This document shows positions 7,271 through 17,082 of a stretch of DNA of 64,000 bases, piece after piece. Below the pieces are notes generated by a model, which had not been told where the DNA came from, did no database searches, and saw only the letters and a program-made list of their open reading frames with translations. Origin of the DNA: Bradyrhizobium elkanii USDA 76 (GTDB lineage Bacteria; Pseudomonadota; Alphaproteobacteria; Rhizobiales; Xanthobacteraceae); assembly GCF_023278185.1 (NCBI RefSeq), contig NZ_CP066356.1, positions 62,001 through 126,000 of the forward strand, in the 5' to 3' direction. A program made the position numbers and the translations under genes. Within the stretch, counting starts at the first letter, position 1; every line of letters begins with the position of its first letter.

Positions 7271-9475
7271 TTGCGTCGTACTGCATGGCGGATATTTCCC
7301 GCCGCCGCATCCATTGCAGCATTGGCGCCGGTTGCCGAAGCGCAGACGCTTCCTCCCGCGCCTGGGCAGTTGCCGCCGGTGACGGTGACGTCGCCCGATC
7401 AGGCGCCACCCAAGCACGCCAGACCGTCGCGGCGTCCACACCATATAGCCGCCAGCGGTCGCAGGCCGGCAGCGCCGCAGCCGAGCCAATCCACCGCCGC
7501 GACCAGCGGCATCACCAGCGGCTCTGCAACCGTTTCTGCATCGGATCTCCAACCGACCGCCGCCAGTGCGCTGCAGATCAGCGGCGACGAGGTGAATGCG
7601 CGGCCGGTCTCGCGCGTCGGCGAAGTTCTCGAGGCGGTACCAGGCCTGATCGTCACCCAGCATTCCGGCGAGGGCAAAGCCAATCAATATTTTCTGCGCG
7701 GCTTCAATCTCGATCACGGCACTGATCTGGCCATCACCGTCGACGGCATGCCGGTCAACATGCCGACCCATGGTCACGGCCAGGGCTACGCCGACATCAA
7801 TTTCCTGATCCCGGAGCTGATCCGGTCGATGGACGTCCGCAAGGGTCCCTACTACGCGGACAAGGGCGACTTTGCTTCCGCCGGCGCGGTCGACATCAAC
7901 TATCTGAATGGACTGCCGAAGAACATCGTCGAGCTGACCGTCGGCAGCTTCGGCTATCAGCGTGCGATGGCAGCTGGCTCGGCCAAGGCCGGCGATGGAA
8001 CGCTGCTCGCGGCCTTCGAGGCCAACAAATACAACGGTCCCTGGGACGTGCCGGACGATATCCGCAAGCTCAACGGCGTGCTGCGCTACAGCCACGGCAC
8101 CGCGACCGACGGCTTCTCGCTGACGGCGATGGCCTATTCCAATGGCTGGAACTCGACCGACCAGGTCCCGCAGCGCGCGATCGACCAGGGCCTGATCGAT
8201 CGTTACGGTTCGCTCAATCCGACCGACGGCGGCACCTCGAGCCGCTTCAGCCTGTCCGGCAATTGGGCGCAGTCCAGCGACTACGGGCAGAGCAAGCTCA
8301 ACGCCTATGTGATCCGCTCGTCGCTGCAGCTCTATAACGACTTCACCTATTTCCTCGACGCCCCCGTCAATGGCGACCAGTTCAGCCAGACCGACAAGCG
8401 CACCGTCTATGGCCTCGACGCCAGCCATGCCCTCGACCTTCGCTTCGCCGGCGTCGAGACCCAGACCCGGGTCGGCGTCCAGACCCGCTACGACGACATC
8501 AATGTCGGCCTGTTCAAGACCGTGCAGCGCGAGATTCTGTCCACCGTGCGCAACGACCAGGTGCAGGAGGGCAGCGTCGCGCTGTGGGCCGATACCACCG
8601 CGCGCTGGACCGACTGGCTGCGCACCACGGTCGGCATCCGCGAGGATTATTTCGCCGGCCACGTGCTGAGCGACACGCCGCAAAATTCCGGCGACGCGCA
8701 GGCGGCGATGACGAGCCCGAAGGCCGGCATCGTGCTCGGCCCCTGGGCCAGGACCGAGTTCTACGGCAATGCCGGCTTCGGCCTGCATTCCAACGACATC
8801 AGGGGCGCGACCATCACCGTCGATCCCAACGACAAGGTGACGCCGCTCGATCGCGTGCCGCTGCTGGTGCGCTCGAAGGGCGTCGAGCTCGGCATCCGCA
8901 CCAGGGCGATCGACGGCCTTACCTCGTCGCTTGCCGTGTTCGTGCTCGACTTCGATTCCGAGCTGCTGTTCGTCGGCGATGCCGGTACCACCGAACCGAG
9001 CCGGCCGAGCCGGCGGGTCGGCGTCGAGTGGACCAACCAGTACAGGCTGCTGCCGTGGATGAGTTTTGATTTCGATCTCGCCTACACCCGCGCCCGCTTC
9101 GCGGATGTCGATCCGGTCGGCAATTTCATTCCCGGCGCCCCCGCGTGGGTCGCCAGCGGCGGCGTCACCTTCGGCCGCGAGACCGGCTGGTTCGGCAGCC
9201 TGCGCGCCCGTTATTTCGGCCCGCGCCCGCTGATCGAGGACGACAGCGTGCGCTCGCTGTCGTCCTTCATCGTCAACGCCCGCGCCGGCTACAAATTCGA
9301 CAACGGGATGCGGCTACAGCTCGACGTCCTCAATCTCTTCAACGCGCAAACCAACCAGATCGAATACTACTATTTGTCGCGGCTGCCGGGCGAACCGATC
9401 GATGGCGTCGCCGACCGCCATGTGCATCCCGCCGAGCCGCTTGCCGTTCGGCTGACGCTTGCGGCGACGTTCTGA
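7271..9475 (+). CDS. TonB-dependent receptor, probably for nickel uptake
   Basis: About 734-residue outer-membrane gated channel. The N-terminus LRRTAWRIFPAAASIAALAPVAEAQ reads as a signal peptide; a plug domain follows (VGEVLEAVPGLIVTQHSGEGKANQYFLRGFNLDHGTD.. DVRKGPYYADKGDF), then the beta-barrel, ending LRLTLAATF-like in Phe. The plug has an HGHGQGY loop and the end HVHPAEP, both plausible metal contacts. The start is uncertain: TTG at 7271 gives a normal 25-residue signal with GGGGG ahead; GTG at 7223 and TTG at 7202 are in frame too. The adjacent NikR box makes nickel the best substrate guess. Confidence 0.88.
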   Translation: MRRTAWRIFPAAASIAALAPVAEAQTLPPAPGQLPPVTVTSPDQAPPKHARPSRRPHHIAASGRRPAAPQPSQSTAATSGITSGSATVSASDLQPTAASALQISGDEVNARPVSRVGEVLEAVPGLIVTQHSGEGKANQYFLRGFNLDHGTDLAITVDGMPVNMPTHGHGQGYADINFLIPELIRSMDVRKGPYYADKGDFASAGAVDINYLNGLPKNIVELTVGSFGYQRAMAAGSAKAGDGTLLAAFEANKYNGPWDVPDDIRKLNGVLRYSHGTATDGFSLTAMAYSNGWNSTDQVPQRAIDQGLIDRYGSLNPTDGGTSSRFSLSGNWAQSSDYGQSKLNAYVIRSSLQLYNDFTYFLDAPVNGDQFSQTDKRTVYGLDASHALDLRFAGVETQTRVGVQTRYDDINVGLFKTVQREILSTVRNDQVQEGSVALWADTTARWTDWLRTTVGIREDYFAGHVLSDTPQNSGDAQAAMTSPKAGIVLGPWARTEFYGNAGFGLHSNDIRGATITVDPNDKVTPLDRVPLLVRSKGVELGIRTRAIDGLTSSLAVFVLDFDSELLFVGDAGTTEPSRPSRRVGVEWTNQYRLLPWMSFDFDLAYTRARFADVDPVGNFIPGAPAWVASGGVTFGRETGWFGSLRARYFGPRPLIEDDSVRSLSSFIVNARAGYKFDNGMRLQLDVLNLFNAQTNQIEYYYLSRLPGEPIDGVADRHVHPAEPLAVRLTLAATF

Positions 9476-9478
9476 TCG

Positions 9479-10360
9479 TCACACCTGCGCGCGACCTTCC
9501 GCGGTCATTTCCGCAGCCGGAAGCGCCGTCTCTTCGTCAGTCGCTTCAGGAACAAGCGGCGGCGACTTATGTTCTGGAAACACACCAAATTCGCCGGCTA
9601 CCTCCTGGAGCGGCTTCTGCTTGTCGGCCCAGTGCAGGGCCGTGTAGTCGAAACCGTGCACGATGGTGGGTTTGACGACTTCGAAATAGGGCGAGATGTC
9701 GAAGTCGCGCGGCATGTAGAGCGAGGAATCGCGGATATGCAGGATCTCGCGGCGCGCCTTGCGGCTGGCAGCGCGCGTGATCTTGGGCAGGATCGGATAG
9801 CGCACGGCGTCGAACGCCTGCGCGATCAGCGCCGAGCAGATGATCTTGGTCGGATCGCCGGAGCCGAACGCGATCATGCGGCGGCGCCAGCGCTGCGGGA
9901 TCGGCAGCGGAAACAGATAGCGCGCGAGATCGACGATGTTCTTGGTGTCGTAGCCGAAGCCGATGCGGTTGATGGCGTAGCGGCACACCGTGGTGCGGTC
10001 CTCGAACGACAGTCCGACCGGACGGCAGAGGCGGGTGTGGTAGGCGAGATATTTCGACAGCGGCGCGGAGGTCACGCCCTCGCCGATATTGGCCTCGATC
10101 AGCACATGCTGTTCGCCGTCAGGCTCGAACGCGCCGTCGATCGGTCCGACAAAAAGCGCGGCGTGCGACCAGGTCGACTGCGTGAGGTATTTGATGATGC
10201 CGGAAATCCGGTTGTTGCCTTCGACCAGCAGCACATCACCGGGCTGCATGATGCTGCGCAGATGGTCCGGGTCGCTCGGCGTGAACGGCTCGTAACCGGG
10301 AACTTCTTTTTGAAGGTACCCCGCGATCCATTTACCGACGGTATCGAGCATTACGCCCAT
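9479..10360 (-). CDS. YiiX/YebB-like NlpC/P60-superfamily protein
   Basis: 293 residues. It has the permuted papain-like (NlpC/P60, YiiX-type) set of residues: His66 in STWSHAALFVG, Glu89 in VLIEANIGEG and Cys175 in KIICSALIAQAF. Such proteins hydrolyse amide or ester bonds in peptides or lipids; the actual substrate is not known. No signal peptide is apparent. The start at 10360 follows a GGGGGG ribosome site. It ends four bases from the TonB receptor stop (convergent) and is divergent from the flavin oxidase gene. Confidence 0.75.
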   Translation of the reverse strand: MGVMLDTVGKWIAGYLQKEVPGYEPFTPSDPDHLRSIMQPGDVLLVEGNNRISGIIKYLTQSTWSHAALFVGPIDGAFEPDGEQHVLIEANIGEGVTSAPLSKYLAYHTRLCRPVGLSFEDRTTVCRYAINRIGFGYDTKNIVDLARYLFPLPIPQRWRRRMIAFGSGDPTKIICSALIAQAFDAVRYPILPKITRAASRKARREILHIRDSSLYMPRDFDISPYFEVVKPTIVHGFDYTALHWADKQKPLQEVAGEFGVFPEHKSPPLVPEATDEETALPAAEMTAEGRAQV

Positions 10361-10445
10361 GAATTCCCCCCAGCGGTTCTACGACCGCTTGTGCTGACTT
10401 AATCATGGTCGCAAGCCGTTGCAATTTAGTTCATGCCATCGGCGG

Positions 10446-10461
10446 ATCAATCATGATTGAT
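10446..10461. promoter_or_regulatory. 16-bp perfect palindrome between divergent genes
   Basis: ATCAATCATGATTGAT reads the same on both strands. It lies in the 198-base region between the divergent YiiX-like and flavin oxidase genes, 86 bases from one start and about 100 from the other. A dimeric regulator site is the likely meaning; binder unknown. Confidence 0.5.
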
Positions 10462-10558
10462 TTACCATGATGGTTGCTGCGGTCGGTGAGATGCGGCACA
10501 GTTCGCGAAGCGTTCCCGTTCTCCGCAAGTCCCCGGAAACCATGCCAGAAGCTATGTC

Positions 10559-11971
10559 ATGACAGTGACCCGCCGCGATTTCCTGTCGGCGTCCGCAGCT
10601 TTCGCGCTGGTGCCCGCGCTGGGCGGCCGGGTTCTTGCTGCGCAGCCGCCGCCGCGCGAGGCCGACATCGTCGTGATCGGGGCGGGTGCCGCAGGCATCG
10701 CCGCGGCGCGACGGATCGTTGCCGCAAATCGCAAGGTGATCGTGGTGGAGGCGGCCGGCCAGGTCGGCGGTCGCTGCCAGACCGACGCATCGGCATTCGG
10801 CGTGCCGTTCGACCGCGGCGCGCGCTGGATGCACAATCCCGAAACCAATCCGATGATCCGGCTGGCCCGCGCCGCGGGCCTCGACATCGTCACGGCCCCC
10901 GCGGGCCAGAAGATCCGGATCGGCCGGCGCTATGCCCGCCCCGGCGAGACCGAGGAGTTTTTGGCGGCGCTGGTGCGCGCCAACCGCGCCATCGACGACG
11001 CTGCGCGCAAGGCCGATATCGCCTGCGCCGCTGCGATGCCGAAGGACCTCGGCGATTGGGCCGGCACCGCGGAATTCCTGCTCGGGCCCAATTTCTGCGG
11101 CAAGGATCTGATGGATCTTTCCGCGGTCGACAAGGTGCGCGCGCAGGATCGCAACACCGCGATCGCCTGCCGGCAGGGGCTCGGCGCGCTGATCGCAAAG
11201 CTCGGCGAGGGACTGCCGCTGGCGCTGTCGACGCCGGCGCAGCGCATCCTGTGGAGCAATCGCGACGTCATGGTCGAAACGCCCTCCGGCAAGATCACCG
11301 CGCGCGCCGCCATCGTCACCGTGTCGAGCAACGTGCTCGCGAGCGGCAATATCAAGTTCGCGCCGGAGCTTCCAAAGCGCGCGCTCGATGCCGCCGCCAA
11401 GCTCAGCCTCGGCAGCTACGATCGCATCGCATTGCAGATTCCCGGCAATCCGCTCGGGCTGTCGCGCGACGACGTCATCATCGAGCAGAGCAATTCGACC
11501 AAGACGGCGCTGCTCTACGGCAATATCGCGGGCTCCTCGCTGTGCACGATCGACGTTGCGGGTTCGTTCGGTCGCGACCTGTCCGCGCAGGGCGAGCAGG
11601 CGATGGCGGCTTTCGCGGTGGAATGGCTGACCAAGCTCTATGGCAGCGAGGTCGGCGCCGCCGTGAAGAAGACCAGCGCGACGCGCTGGAATGCACAGCC
11701 CTTCATCCTCGGCGCGATGTCGGCCGCTGCACCCGGCGCACAATTCTCGCGCCGGATCCTGACCGAGCCGATCGGCGCGATGTATCTTGCGGGCGAGGCC
11801 ACCCATGAAACGCTGTGGGGCACGATCGACGGCGCCTGGGATAGTGGCGAGCGCGCCGCCGACGCCGCGCTGCGCAGGATCGGCGGGGTGAAGGAAGCGA
11901 CACCGGCGCCCGCAGCGCCCGCCGCAAAACACAAGCGCCGCACGCCTCCTCGCTCCGGTGCGATGAATTGA
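10559..11971 (+). CDS. Tat-exported FAD-dependent amine oxidase-like protein
   Basis: 470 residues. The start carries a twin-arginine signal (TRRDFLSASAAFALVPALGGRVLA), so the folded flavoprotein is exported to the periplasm. The mature part opens with the FAD-binding [15 protein letters not shown] and has the second flavin motif GGRCQTD; the C-terminal MYLAGEATHETLWGTIDGAWDSGERAA is the FAD-contact region of the flavin monoamine oxidase/polyamine oxidase group. The likely reaction is oxidation of an amine with release of hydrogen peroxide; the substrate is unknown. The tail after residue 445 is Ala/Pro/Lys rich and probably disordered. Confidence 0.85.
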   Translation: MTVTRRDFLSASAAFALVPALGGRVLAAQPPPREADIVVIGAGAAGIAAARRIVAANRKVIVVEAAGQVGGRCQTDASAFGVPFDRGARWMHNPETNPMIRLARAAGLDIVTAPAGQKIRIGRRYARPGETEEFLAALVRANRAIDDAARKADIACAAAMPKDLGDWAGTAEFLLGPNFCGKDLMDLSAVDKVRAQDRNTAIACRQGLGALIAKLGEGLPLALSTPAQRILWSNRDVMVETPSGKITARAAIVTVSSNVLASGNIKFAPELPKRALDAAAKLSLGSYDRIALQIPGNPLGLSRDDVIIEQSNSTKTALLYGNIAGSSLCTIDVAGSFGRDLSAQGEQAMAAFAVEWLTKLYGSEVGAAVKKTSATRWNAQPFILGAMSAAAPGAQFSRRILTEPIGAMYLAGEATHETLWGTIDGAWDSGERAADAALRRIGGVKEATPAPAAPAAKHKRRTPPRSGAMN

Positions 11972-12036
11972 TCGCTGGGGAAGATCAGGCGCTGCGATTT
12001 GTCATGCTGGCCGAAAGACGTTGCCGCGCAAGAGAT

Positions 12037-12160
12037 GTCGTCCCGGCGAAAGCCGGGACCCATACTCCGTGACCGATGTTGTGAACGGGACTTGTCGTTC
12101 CAGCATTGCACAACAATGATCGTTGGTGGTTATGGGCCCCTGCTTTCGCAGGGACGACAC
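12037..12160. repeat. dispersed palindromic repeat, second copy
   Basis: Runs from gtcgtcccggcgaaagccgggaccc to tgctttcgcagggacgacac: the same termini and internal landmarks (ccatactccg, ggttatggg) as the element split by the IS at 1684/3322. It lies between the flavin oxidase and the hydrolase, which converge here. Confidence 0.8.
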
Positions 12161-12222
12161 CGAATATGTTGCGCGATGTGGGGAGGGAGCCTGAACAGTG
12201 TGCTTGCGTTGCCGCGTGCCCC

Positions 12223-13167
12223 TCACACCGGCAGCTTCAGTTCCATCAGATCCTTGGCCACCACGATGCGGCCGGAATAGTTCTTCTTCACGTCCCGGGT
12301 CCAGTCATCGTCGGTGACCTGCCGATCGTCGCCGGGGACGAAGTGGCTCAGCACCAGCGTCTTCACGCCGGCAGCGGCGGCGATGCGGCCGACGTCCTCG
12401 GTCGAGGTGTGGCTGTCGAGCAGATGCTTCCTCAGCGTGGCGCCGTTCTTGGTCGTGGCGACCAGGCGATCGACCGCGGGGACGTAGAGACATTCGTGCA
12501 CCAGCACGTCGACGCCCTTGGCAAACTCGGCGAGCTTCGGGTTGTAGGCGGTGTCGCTGGAAAACACTATGGTGCCGTCCGGCGTCTCGAACTTGTAGGC
12601 GAAGTTATCCGTGATCGGCGGATGCGGCGTGCGGAACGCGGTCACGGTGACATCCGATGTCTTCAGCACCACGCCGTCGTCGCTGATGTCTTTCGCGATC
12701 AGCAGCTTGCGCGGATCGGGCCGGCCTTCGTCCTCGATCCGGGTCTCGACGTCGAACTTGTTCAGCTCCCAATATTCCTTGGTCATCGCCTCGATGCCCT
12801 TGGGGCCGAACGAATGGATCGGCGTCGAGAGGCCGGCCGCCCAGGCGTTGTAGAACAGATTGCCGTATTCCAGATTGTGATCGGAATGATGATGGCTGAT
12901 GAAGATGTACTTGACCTGCGGGATCGGCACGCCCGCGCGCACGAGCTGGCGGCTGACGCCCATGCCGCAATCGATCACGAACGGTGTGTCGTTGACGACG
13001 ACGAGATTGGCGGGGTTCGAAGCGCCGATGCCGACGCGCGGTCCGCCCTTGGTGCCGAGGAACACGATGCGGGTCCGCGCCTTGTCGGTTTGCGCGCGCA
13101 CGTGAGGCGCCGCGAGTACGGCGGCGCTGCCGAGCGCCAGTTTCAATGCATTGCGGCGATCGATCAT
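12223..13167 (-). CDS. exported metallo-beta-lactamase-fold hydrolase
   Basis: 314 residues. The N-terminus MIDRRNALKLALGSAAVLAAPHVRAQ is a Tat-type signal. The mature domain shows the zinc motif HHHSDHNLEYG, followed by the later metal His/Asp residues (RTPHPPI, SSDTAYNP, HECLY, SHFVPGDD). This arrangement is the tRNase Z/arylsulfatase-like branch of the fold, so the substrate may be a phosphodiester, sulfate ester or lactone. It follows the TauE/SafE gene by 35 bases on the same strand, which would suit release and export of a sulfur oxyanion, but that link is inference. Confidence 0.82.
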   Translation of the reverse strand: MIDRRNALKLALGSAAVLAAPHVRAQTDKARTRIVFLGTKGGPRVGIGASNPANLVVVNDTPFVIDCGMGVSRQLVRAGVPIPQVKYIFISHHHSDHNLEYGNLFYNAWAAGLSTPIHSFGPKGIEAMTKEYWELNKFDVETRIEDEGRPDPRKLLIAKDISDDGVVLKTSDVTVTAFRTPHPPITDNFAYKFETPDGTIVFSSDTAYNPKLAEFAKGVDVLVHECLYVPAVDRLVATTKNGATLRKHLLDSHTSTEDVGRIAAAAGVKTLVLSHFVPGDDRQVTDDDWTRDVKKNYSGRIVVAKDLMELKLPV

Positions 13168-13202
13168 CGGTGTCTCCCTGGTCTCTTTTGAATGCTGCGA
13201 CC

Positions 13203-13979
13203 CTAGCCGCCGCGCAAGATGCCATCAAGCGCCGGCAGGCCGACGATGACGGCAGCCGCGATCAGCGCGTAGCAGATCGCGCGAAACACCTTTTCGCTCG
13301 CCTTGCCGAACAGCGCGGCGCCGAACCAGACGCCGACGCCGTAGATCGGGCCGACGATCAGCGAGAACTTGACCGATTCGATCGTGATCAGGCCGGTGAA
13401 CCAGTAGCTGACCAGCGAGAAGAAATCCGAGGCGCCGAAGAACAGCACGATGTTGGCGCGCGAGATCACCGACGAGATCGGGCGTCCCAGCCAGTAAGCG
13501 ACGATCGGCGGGCCGCCGGTCTGCGCGAGGCCGCTGCAGAAGCCGGAGAGGCCGCCGACGCCGACGGAGAGGGCGACGTGCTCCTTGCCGTGGTAGCGCC
13601 AGCCCGACAGCAGCAGTGCGAGCAGCGCCGCGACAAAGCACGAGATGATCCAGCGTGTGGTGACAGGCTCGAGCACGGTCAGGAAATAGGTGCCGATGGG
13701 AACGCCGACCAGCGCTCCGGCGACCATGACTGCGGTCGCCTTGCGATCGGCGTGGGTCCAGGCGTTCGGCAGCAACGGCGTGGCGGCGATGAAGTCGATG
13801 ACGAGCAGCAGCGCCGCCACCAGCCGCGGCGCCGCGACGCTGCTCGCGAGCGGCATGAAGATCAGCGCCGAGCCGAAGCCGGAGAAACCGCGCGCCGTCC
13901 CCGACACGAAGGCGATCGCACAGATCGCGAGCGCGATGCTGGTCGAGATGTCGGAGGGGATCAGGCTGAAGGAGGTCAT
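13203..13979 (-). CDS. TauE/SafE family sulfite/organosulfonate exporter
   Basis: 258-residue integral membrane protein with about eight hydrophobic helices in two halves. The repeated G-rich signatures of the family are visible (SGTARGFSGFGSALIFMPLASS in the first half and GVGGLSGFCSGLAQTGGPPIVAYWLG in the second). Members move sulfite, sulfoacetate or similar anions across the inner membrane. It is the first gene of a pair with the downstream hydrolase. No clear ribosome site precedes the ATG. Confidence 0.85.
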   Translation of the reverse strand: MTSFSLIPSDISTSIALAICAIAFVSGTARGFSGFGSALIFMPLASSVAAPRLVAALLLVIDFIAATPLLPNAWTHADRKATAVMVAGALVGVPIGTYFLTVLEPVTTRWIISCFVAALLALLLSGWRYHGKEHVALSVGVGGLSGFCSGLAQTGGPPIVAYWLGRPISSVISRANIVLFFGASDFFSLVSYWFTGLITIESVKFSLIVGPIYGVGVWFGAALFGKASEKVFRAICYALIAAAVIVGLPALDGILRGG

Positions 13980-14063
13980 GCGGGAGGCTGGAAGGGAGGT
14001 TCGATTTGCTGTCCGGCGTGCCCGCCCGCACTACGGTTCTAACGTAACTGTACTTTTGTCAGA

Positions 14064-14200
14064 CCGTCATCCCCGCGCAAAGGCTTCGCCTTTGTCGCCG
14101 GAGGTGCGAGCGGAGCGAGCCCCGAAGGATGAATCGGCCACAGCCGGGCCGTCGACCCTTCGAGACGGCCGCTACGCGGTCTCCTCAGGGTGACGGTGCG
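14064..14200. repeat. intergenic dispersed repeat remnants
   Basis: Contains cgtcatccccgcgcaaaggcttcgcctttg, aggtgcgagcggagcgagcc and cttcgagacggccgctacgcggtctcctc, each a small stem-loop. Similar blocks occur at about 21551-21690 and 23110-23216. It separates TauE from pheT. Confidence 0.55.
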
Positions 14201-14221
14201 ATGGACCGCCTGTGGTTCACA

Positions 14222-16630
14222 TCACCCGCGCAGCGTGCCGCCGGTCTTCTTGGTCACCTCGGTGACGACCTTGGCCGCGACCGCGTCGATCTCCTGGTCG
14301 GTCATGGTCTTCTCGCGCGGCTGGATCGTTACCGCGATCGCGATCGACTTCTTGTCGGGATCGATGCCCTTGCCTTCGTAGACGTCGAACACGGTCACAT
14401 CGGTGATCAGCTTCTTGTCGACATTCTGCGCCGCGCGGACGATGTCGCCCGCCTTGACGCTGCGATCGACGATGAAGGCGAAGTCGCGCGACACCGGCTG
14501 GAATGCCGAGAGTTCCAGCACCGGCTTGGCGCGCGTCGCCCGCTGCTTGCCTTGCGGGATGCGCTCGAGGATCACCTCGAACACGATCATCGGGCCGTCG
14601 GCGCCGAGCGCCTCGGCGGCACGCGGATGCAGCTCGCCGAAGTATCCGAGCACGTTCTGCGGGCCGATCTGGATGGTGCCGGAGCGTCCCGGATGCAGCC
14701 AGGCCGGGCCGCCGGGCACGATCTGCAGCGCCTGCACCGGCGCGCCGGCGGCCGCCAGCACGGCGAAGGCGTCGGCCTTGGCATCCATCGCATCCGCCAC
14801 AGCCGAGCCGGTCCAGTGCCGTCCGATCCCCTTCGACGAGGCGAAGCCATGGCGCACGCCGGAGGCGGCCACCAGCTGGTCCTCCGGGCGGTCGCCGCGG
14901 AACACCTGGCCGACCTCGAACAGCGCCACGTCAGGATAGCCGCGGTTGATGTTGGCCTGAACCGCCGCGACGAGGCCGGGCAGCAGGCTCGGCCGCATGT
15001 CGGAGAGATCGGCCGCGATCGGGTTGGCGAGCACGAGCTCGCTCTGGCCGCCGCCGAACAGTTTTGCCGCGTCATTGGTGATGAACGACCAGGTCACGGC
15101 TTCCACCATGCCGCGCACGCCGAGCGCGCGCTTGGCGCGGCGGGTGCGCAGCTGCATCGGCGTCAGCACCGGCTTGCGCGGCTCCTCGCCGCGCTCGAAC
15201 GGCGTCATCGGCACCTTGTCGACGCCGACGATGCGCACGATCTCCTCGACGATGTCGGCCTTGCCGTGAACGTCGGTGCGCCAGGACGGGATCGCGATCT
15301 TCACCACGGGGCCGTTGCCGGCCAGCATGAAGCCGAGCCGGGTGAGGATCAGCTTCACCTCGACCAGCGGCACCTCGATGCCGGCAAGGCGCTTCACTTC
15401 GCTGAGCGGGAAATCGATGACGCGATCCTCGCCGAACTGCTTGCCGACCACGACGTTCTCGGACGGCGTGCCGCCGCACAGCTCCAGCACCAGTTTGGTC
15501 GCGAGCTCGAGCCCGGGCACCATGAAGGCCGGATCGACGCCGCGCTCGAAGCGATAGCGCGCGTCCGAATTGATGCCGAGCTTGCGGCCGGTCTGCGCGA
15601 TGTTGATCTCGTTCCAGAGCGCCGATTCGATCAGCACGTCGGTGGTGTTGTCGTCGCAGCCCGAGGCCTCGCCGCCCATGATGCCGGCAAGCGATTCGAC
15701 GCCGTGCTCGTCGGCGATCACGCAGATATTGCTGTCGAGCGTGTAGGTGCGGCCGTCGAGCGCGAGCAGCGTCTCGCCGTCCTTGGCGCGGCGGACGGTG
15801 AGATTGCCCTGCACCTTCTTGGCGTCGAACACGTGCAGCGGGCGGGCGCGGTCGTAGGTCATGAAGTTGGTGATGTCGACCAGCGCGTTGATCGGACGCA
15901 GGCCGATCGAGGTCAGCCGCTTCTGCAGCCATTCCGGCGACGGGCCGTTCTTCACGCCGCGCACCAGCCGCAGCGCGAAGCCCGGACACAGCGTGGCGTC
16001 TTCCACCTTCACCTCGACCGGGCAGGGGAATTCGCCCTTGATCGGCTTGATGCCGGGGTCCTTGAATTTGCCCATGTCGGCGGCGGAGAGATCGCGCGCG
16101 ATGCCGTGCACGCCGGTGCAGTCCTGCCGGTTCGGCGTCAAATTGATCTCGATGGTGGGATCGCCGAGCCCGGCCCAGTCGGCATAGCCCTTGCCGAGCG
16201 GTGCGTCCGCCGGCAGCTCCATGATGCCGTCGTGGTCCTCCGAGATCTGCAATTCCGCCGCCGAGCACAACATGCCGCGGCTCTCGACGCCGCGGATAGT
16301 GCCGACGCCGAGCGTGATGTTCTTGCCGGGGATGTAGGTGCCGGGCGGCGAGAACACGCTGATCAGCCCGGCTCGCGCATTCGGCGCGCCGCACACCACC
16401 TGCACCGGCTCAGCCCCGTCGCCGGTGTCGACCATGCAGACGCGCAGCCGGTCCGCATTCGGATGCTGCTCGGCCGAGATCACGCGCGCAATGGTGAACG
16501 GCGCCAGCGCCTTCGCCTTGTCCTCGATGTTCTCGACCTCGAGCCCGATCATGGTGAGCTTGTCGGCGAGCTTTTCGAGCGGCTCGTCGGTATCGAGATG
16601 TTCCTTCAGCCAGGAGAGGGTGAACTTCAT
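14222..16630 (-). CDS. pheT: phenylalanyl-tRNA synthetase beta subunit
   Basis: 802-residue beta chain of the alpha2-beta2 enzyme that charges tRNA-Phe. Visible parts: the short N-terminal [33 protein letters not shown], the OB-fold tRNA-binding (EMAP-like) region around residues 40-150 ([26 protein letters not shown]), the B3/B4 editing region, B5 ([12 protein letters not shown]), and the C-terminal anticodon-binding ferredoxin-like domain ([18 protein letters not shown]). Length is normal. Its ATG overlaps the stop of the preceding DUF559 gene (ATGA), so translation is probably coupled to that gene rather than directly to pheS. Confidence 0.97.
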   Translation of the reverse strand: MKFTLSWLKEHLDTDEPLEKLADKLTMIGLEVENIEDKAKALAPFTIARVISAEQHPNADRLRVCMVDTGDGAEPVQVVCGAPNARAGLISVFSPPGTYIPGKNITLGVGTIRGVESRGMLCSAAELQISEDHDGIMELPADAPLGKGYADWAGLGDPTIEINLTPNRQDCTGVHGIARDLSAADMGKFKDPGIKPIKGEFPCPVEVKVEDATLCPGFALRLVRGVKNGPSPEWLQKRLTSIGLRPINALVDITNFMTYDRARPLHVFDAKKVQGNLTVRRAKDGETLLALDGRTYTLDSNICVIADEHGVESLAGIMGGEASGCDDNTTDVLIESALWNEINIAQTGRKLGINSDARYRFERGVDPAFMVPGLELATKLVLELCGGTPSENVVVGKQFGEDRVIDFPLSEVKRLAGIEVPLVEVKLILTRLGFMLAGNGPVVKIAIPSWRTDVHGKADIVEEIVRIVGVDKVPMTPFERGEEPRKPVLTPMQLRTRRAKRALGVRGMVEAVTWSFITNDAAKLFGGGQSELVLANPIAADLSDMRPSLLPGLVAAVQANINRGYPDVALFEVGQVFRGDRPEDQLVAASGVRHGFASSKGIGRHWTGSAVADAMDAKADAFAVLAAAGAPVQALQIVPGGPAWLHPGRSGTIQIGPQNVLGYFGELHPRAAEALGADGPMIVFEVILERIPQGKQRATRAKPVLELSAFQPVSRDFAFIVDRSVKAGDIVRAAQNVDKKLITDVTVFDVYEGKGIDPDKKSIAIAVTIQPREKTMTDQEIDAVAAKVVTEVTKKTGGTLRG

Positions 16631-17061
16631 GACGATGATTTCTCTTGTCCCCTCTCCCGCTTGCGGGGGAGGGTTAGGGTGGGGGCTCTCTCCGCGATGG
16701 CAGCGGCGATTGTTTCAAGGACGCCTGCACGATTTGTCATGACGTCGAGATTGCTGAAGCGAAGGACTTTGAAGCCTTTGGTCTCAATGACGGCTGAGCG
16801 TGCGGCATCGGCGCGTTCGCCTTCGTCCGAAAAGTGCTGACCGCCGTCGAGTTCGATCACCAGCTTTGCCGCGTGGCAGACGAAGTCGGCGACGTAATTA
16901 TCGATGGGTACCTGACGGCGAAAGGTTGCGCCGTTCAGGCGATTGCCGCGCAGCTCCGACCAGAGGATGCGCTCCGCATCAGTCAAGTTACGTCTGAGCG
17001 CACGCGCATTTGCGCGCAGTCGAGTGGATACCTTCCAGTCCGGATGTTCAGGATCGACCAT
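16627..17061 (-). CDS. DUF559 (Vsr-like) endonuclease-domain protein between pheS and pheT
   Basis: 144 residues with a DUF559 domain of the PD-(D/E)XK/very-short-patch-repair nuclease fold: [29 protein letters not shown] leads to the probable catalytic set Asp59, Glu70, Asp72 and His76 in [19 protein letters not shown]. Function of these small proteins is not established; DNA cleavage is inferred from the fold. The start at 17061 gives the canonical N-terminus; the open frame further upstream only mirrors pheS. The stop overlaps the pheT start. The last 19 or so residues ([19 protein letters not shown]) are encoded by a dispersed repeat, so the native C-terminus was replaced. Confidence 0.82.
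   Translation of the reverse strand: MVDPEHPDWKVSTRLRANARALRRNLTDAERILWSELRGNRLNGATFRRQVPIDNYVADFVCHAAKLVIELDGGQHFSDEGERADAARSAVIETKGFKVLRFSNLDVMTNRAGVLETIAAAIAERAPTLTLPRKRERGQEKSSS
16649..16689. repeat. GC-rich dispersed repeat inside a coding end
   Basis: cccctctcccgcttgcgggggagggttagggtggg, the same unit as at 17083, 17187, 26139 and 26231. Here it forms the 3' end of the DUF559 gene, encoding LTLPRKRER. Confidence 0.75.
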
Positions 17062-17082
17062 GAGCAACCCCGGTGCTGAGAG

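Noticed and set aside
7127..8788. Minus-strand open frame opposite the TonB receptor
   Set aside because: It would cover the NikR box and has no recognisable domain; the receptor on the other strand is well supported.
9479..10360. Toxin or effector role for the YiiX-like protein
   Set aside because: No secretion signal, immunity-like neighbour or toxin partner is visible; only the fold can be supported.
14129..16840. Very long plus-strand open frame of about 900 codons
   Set aside because: It lies exactly antisense to pheT. The composition (His, Arg, Asp, Ala rich, no domain) is that of a mirror frame of a GC-rich gene.
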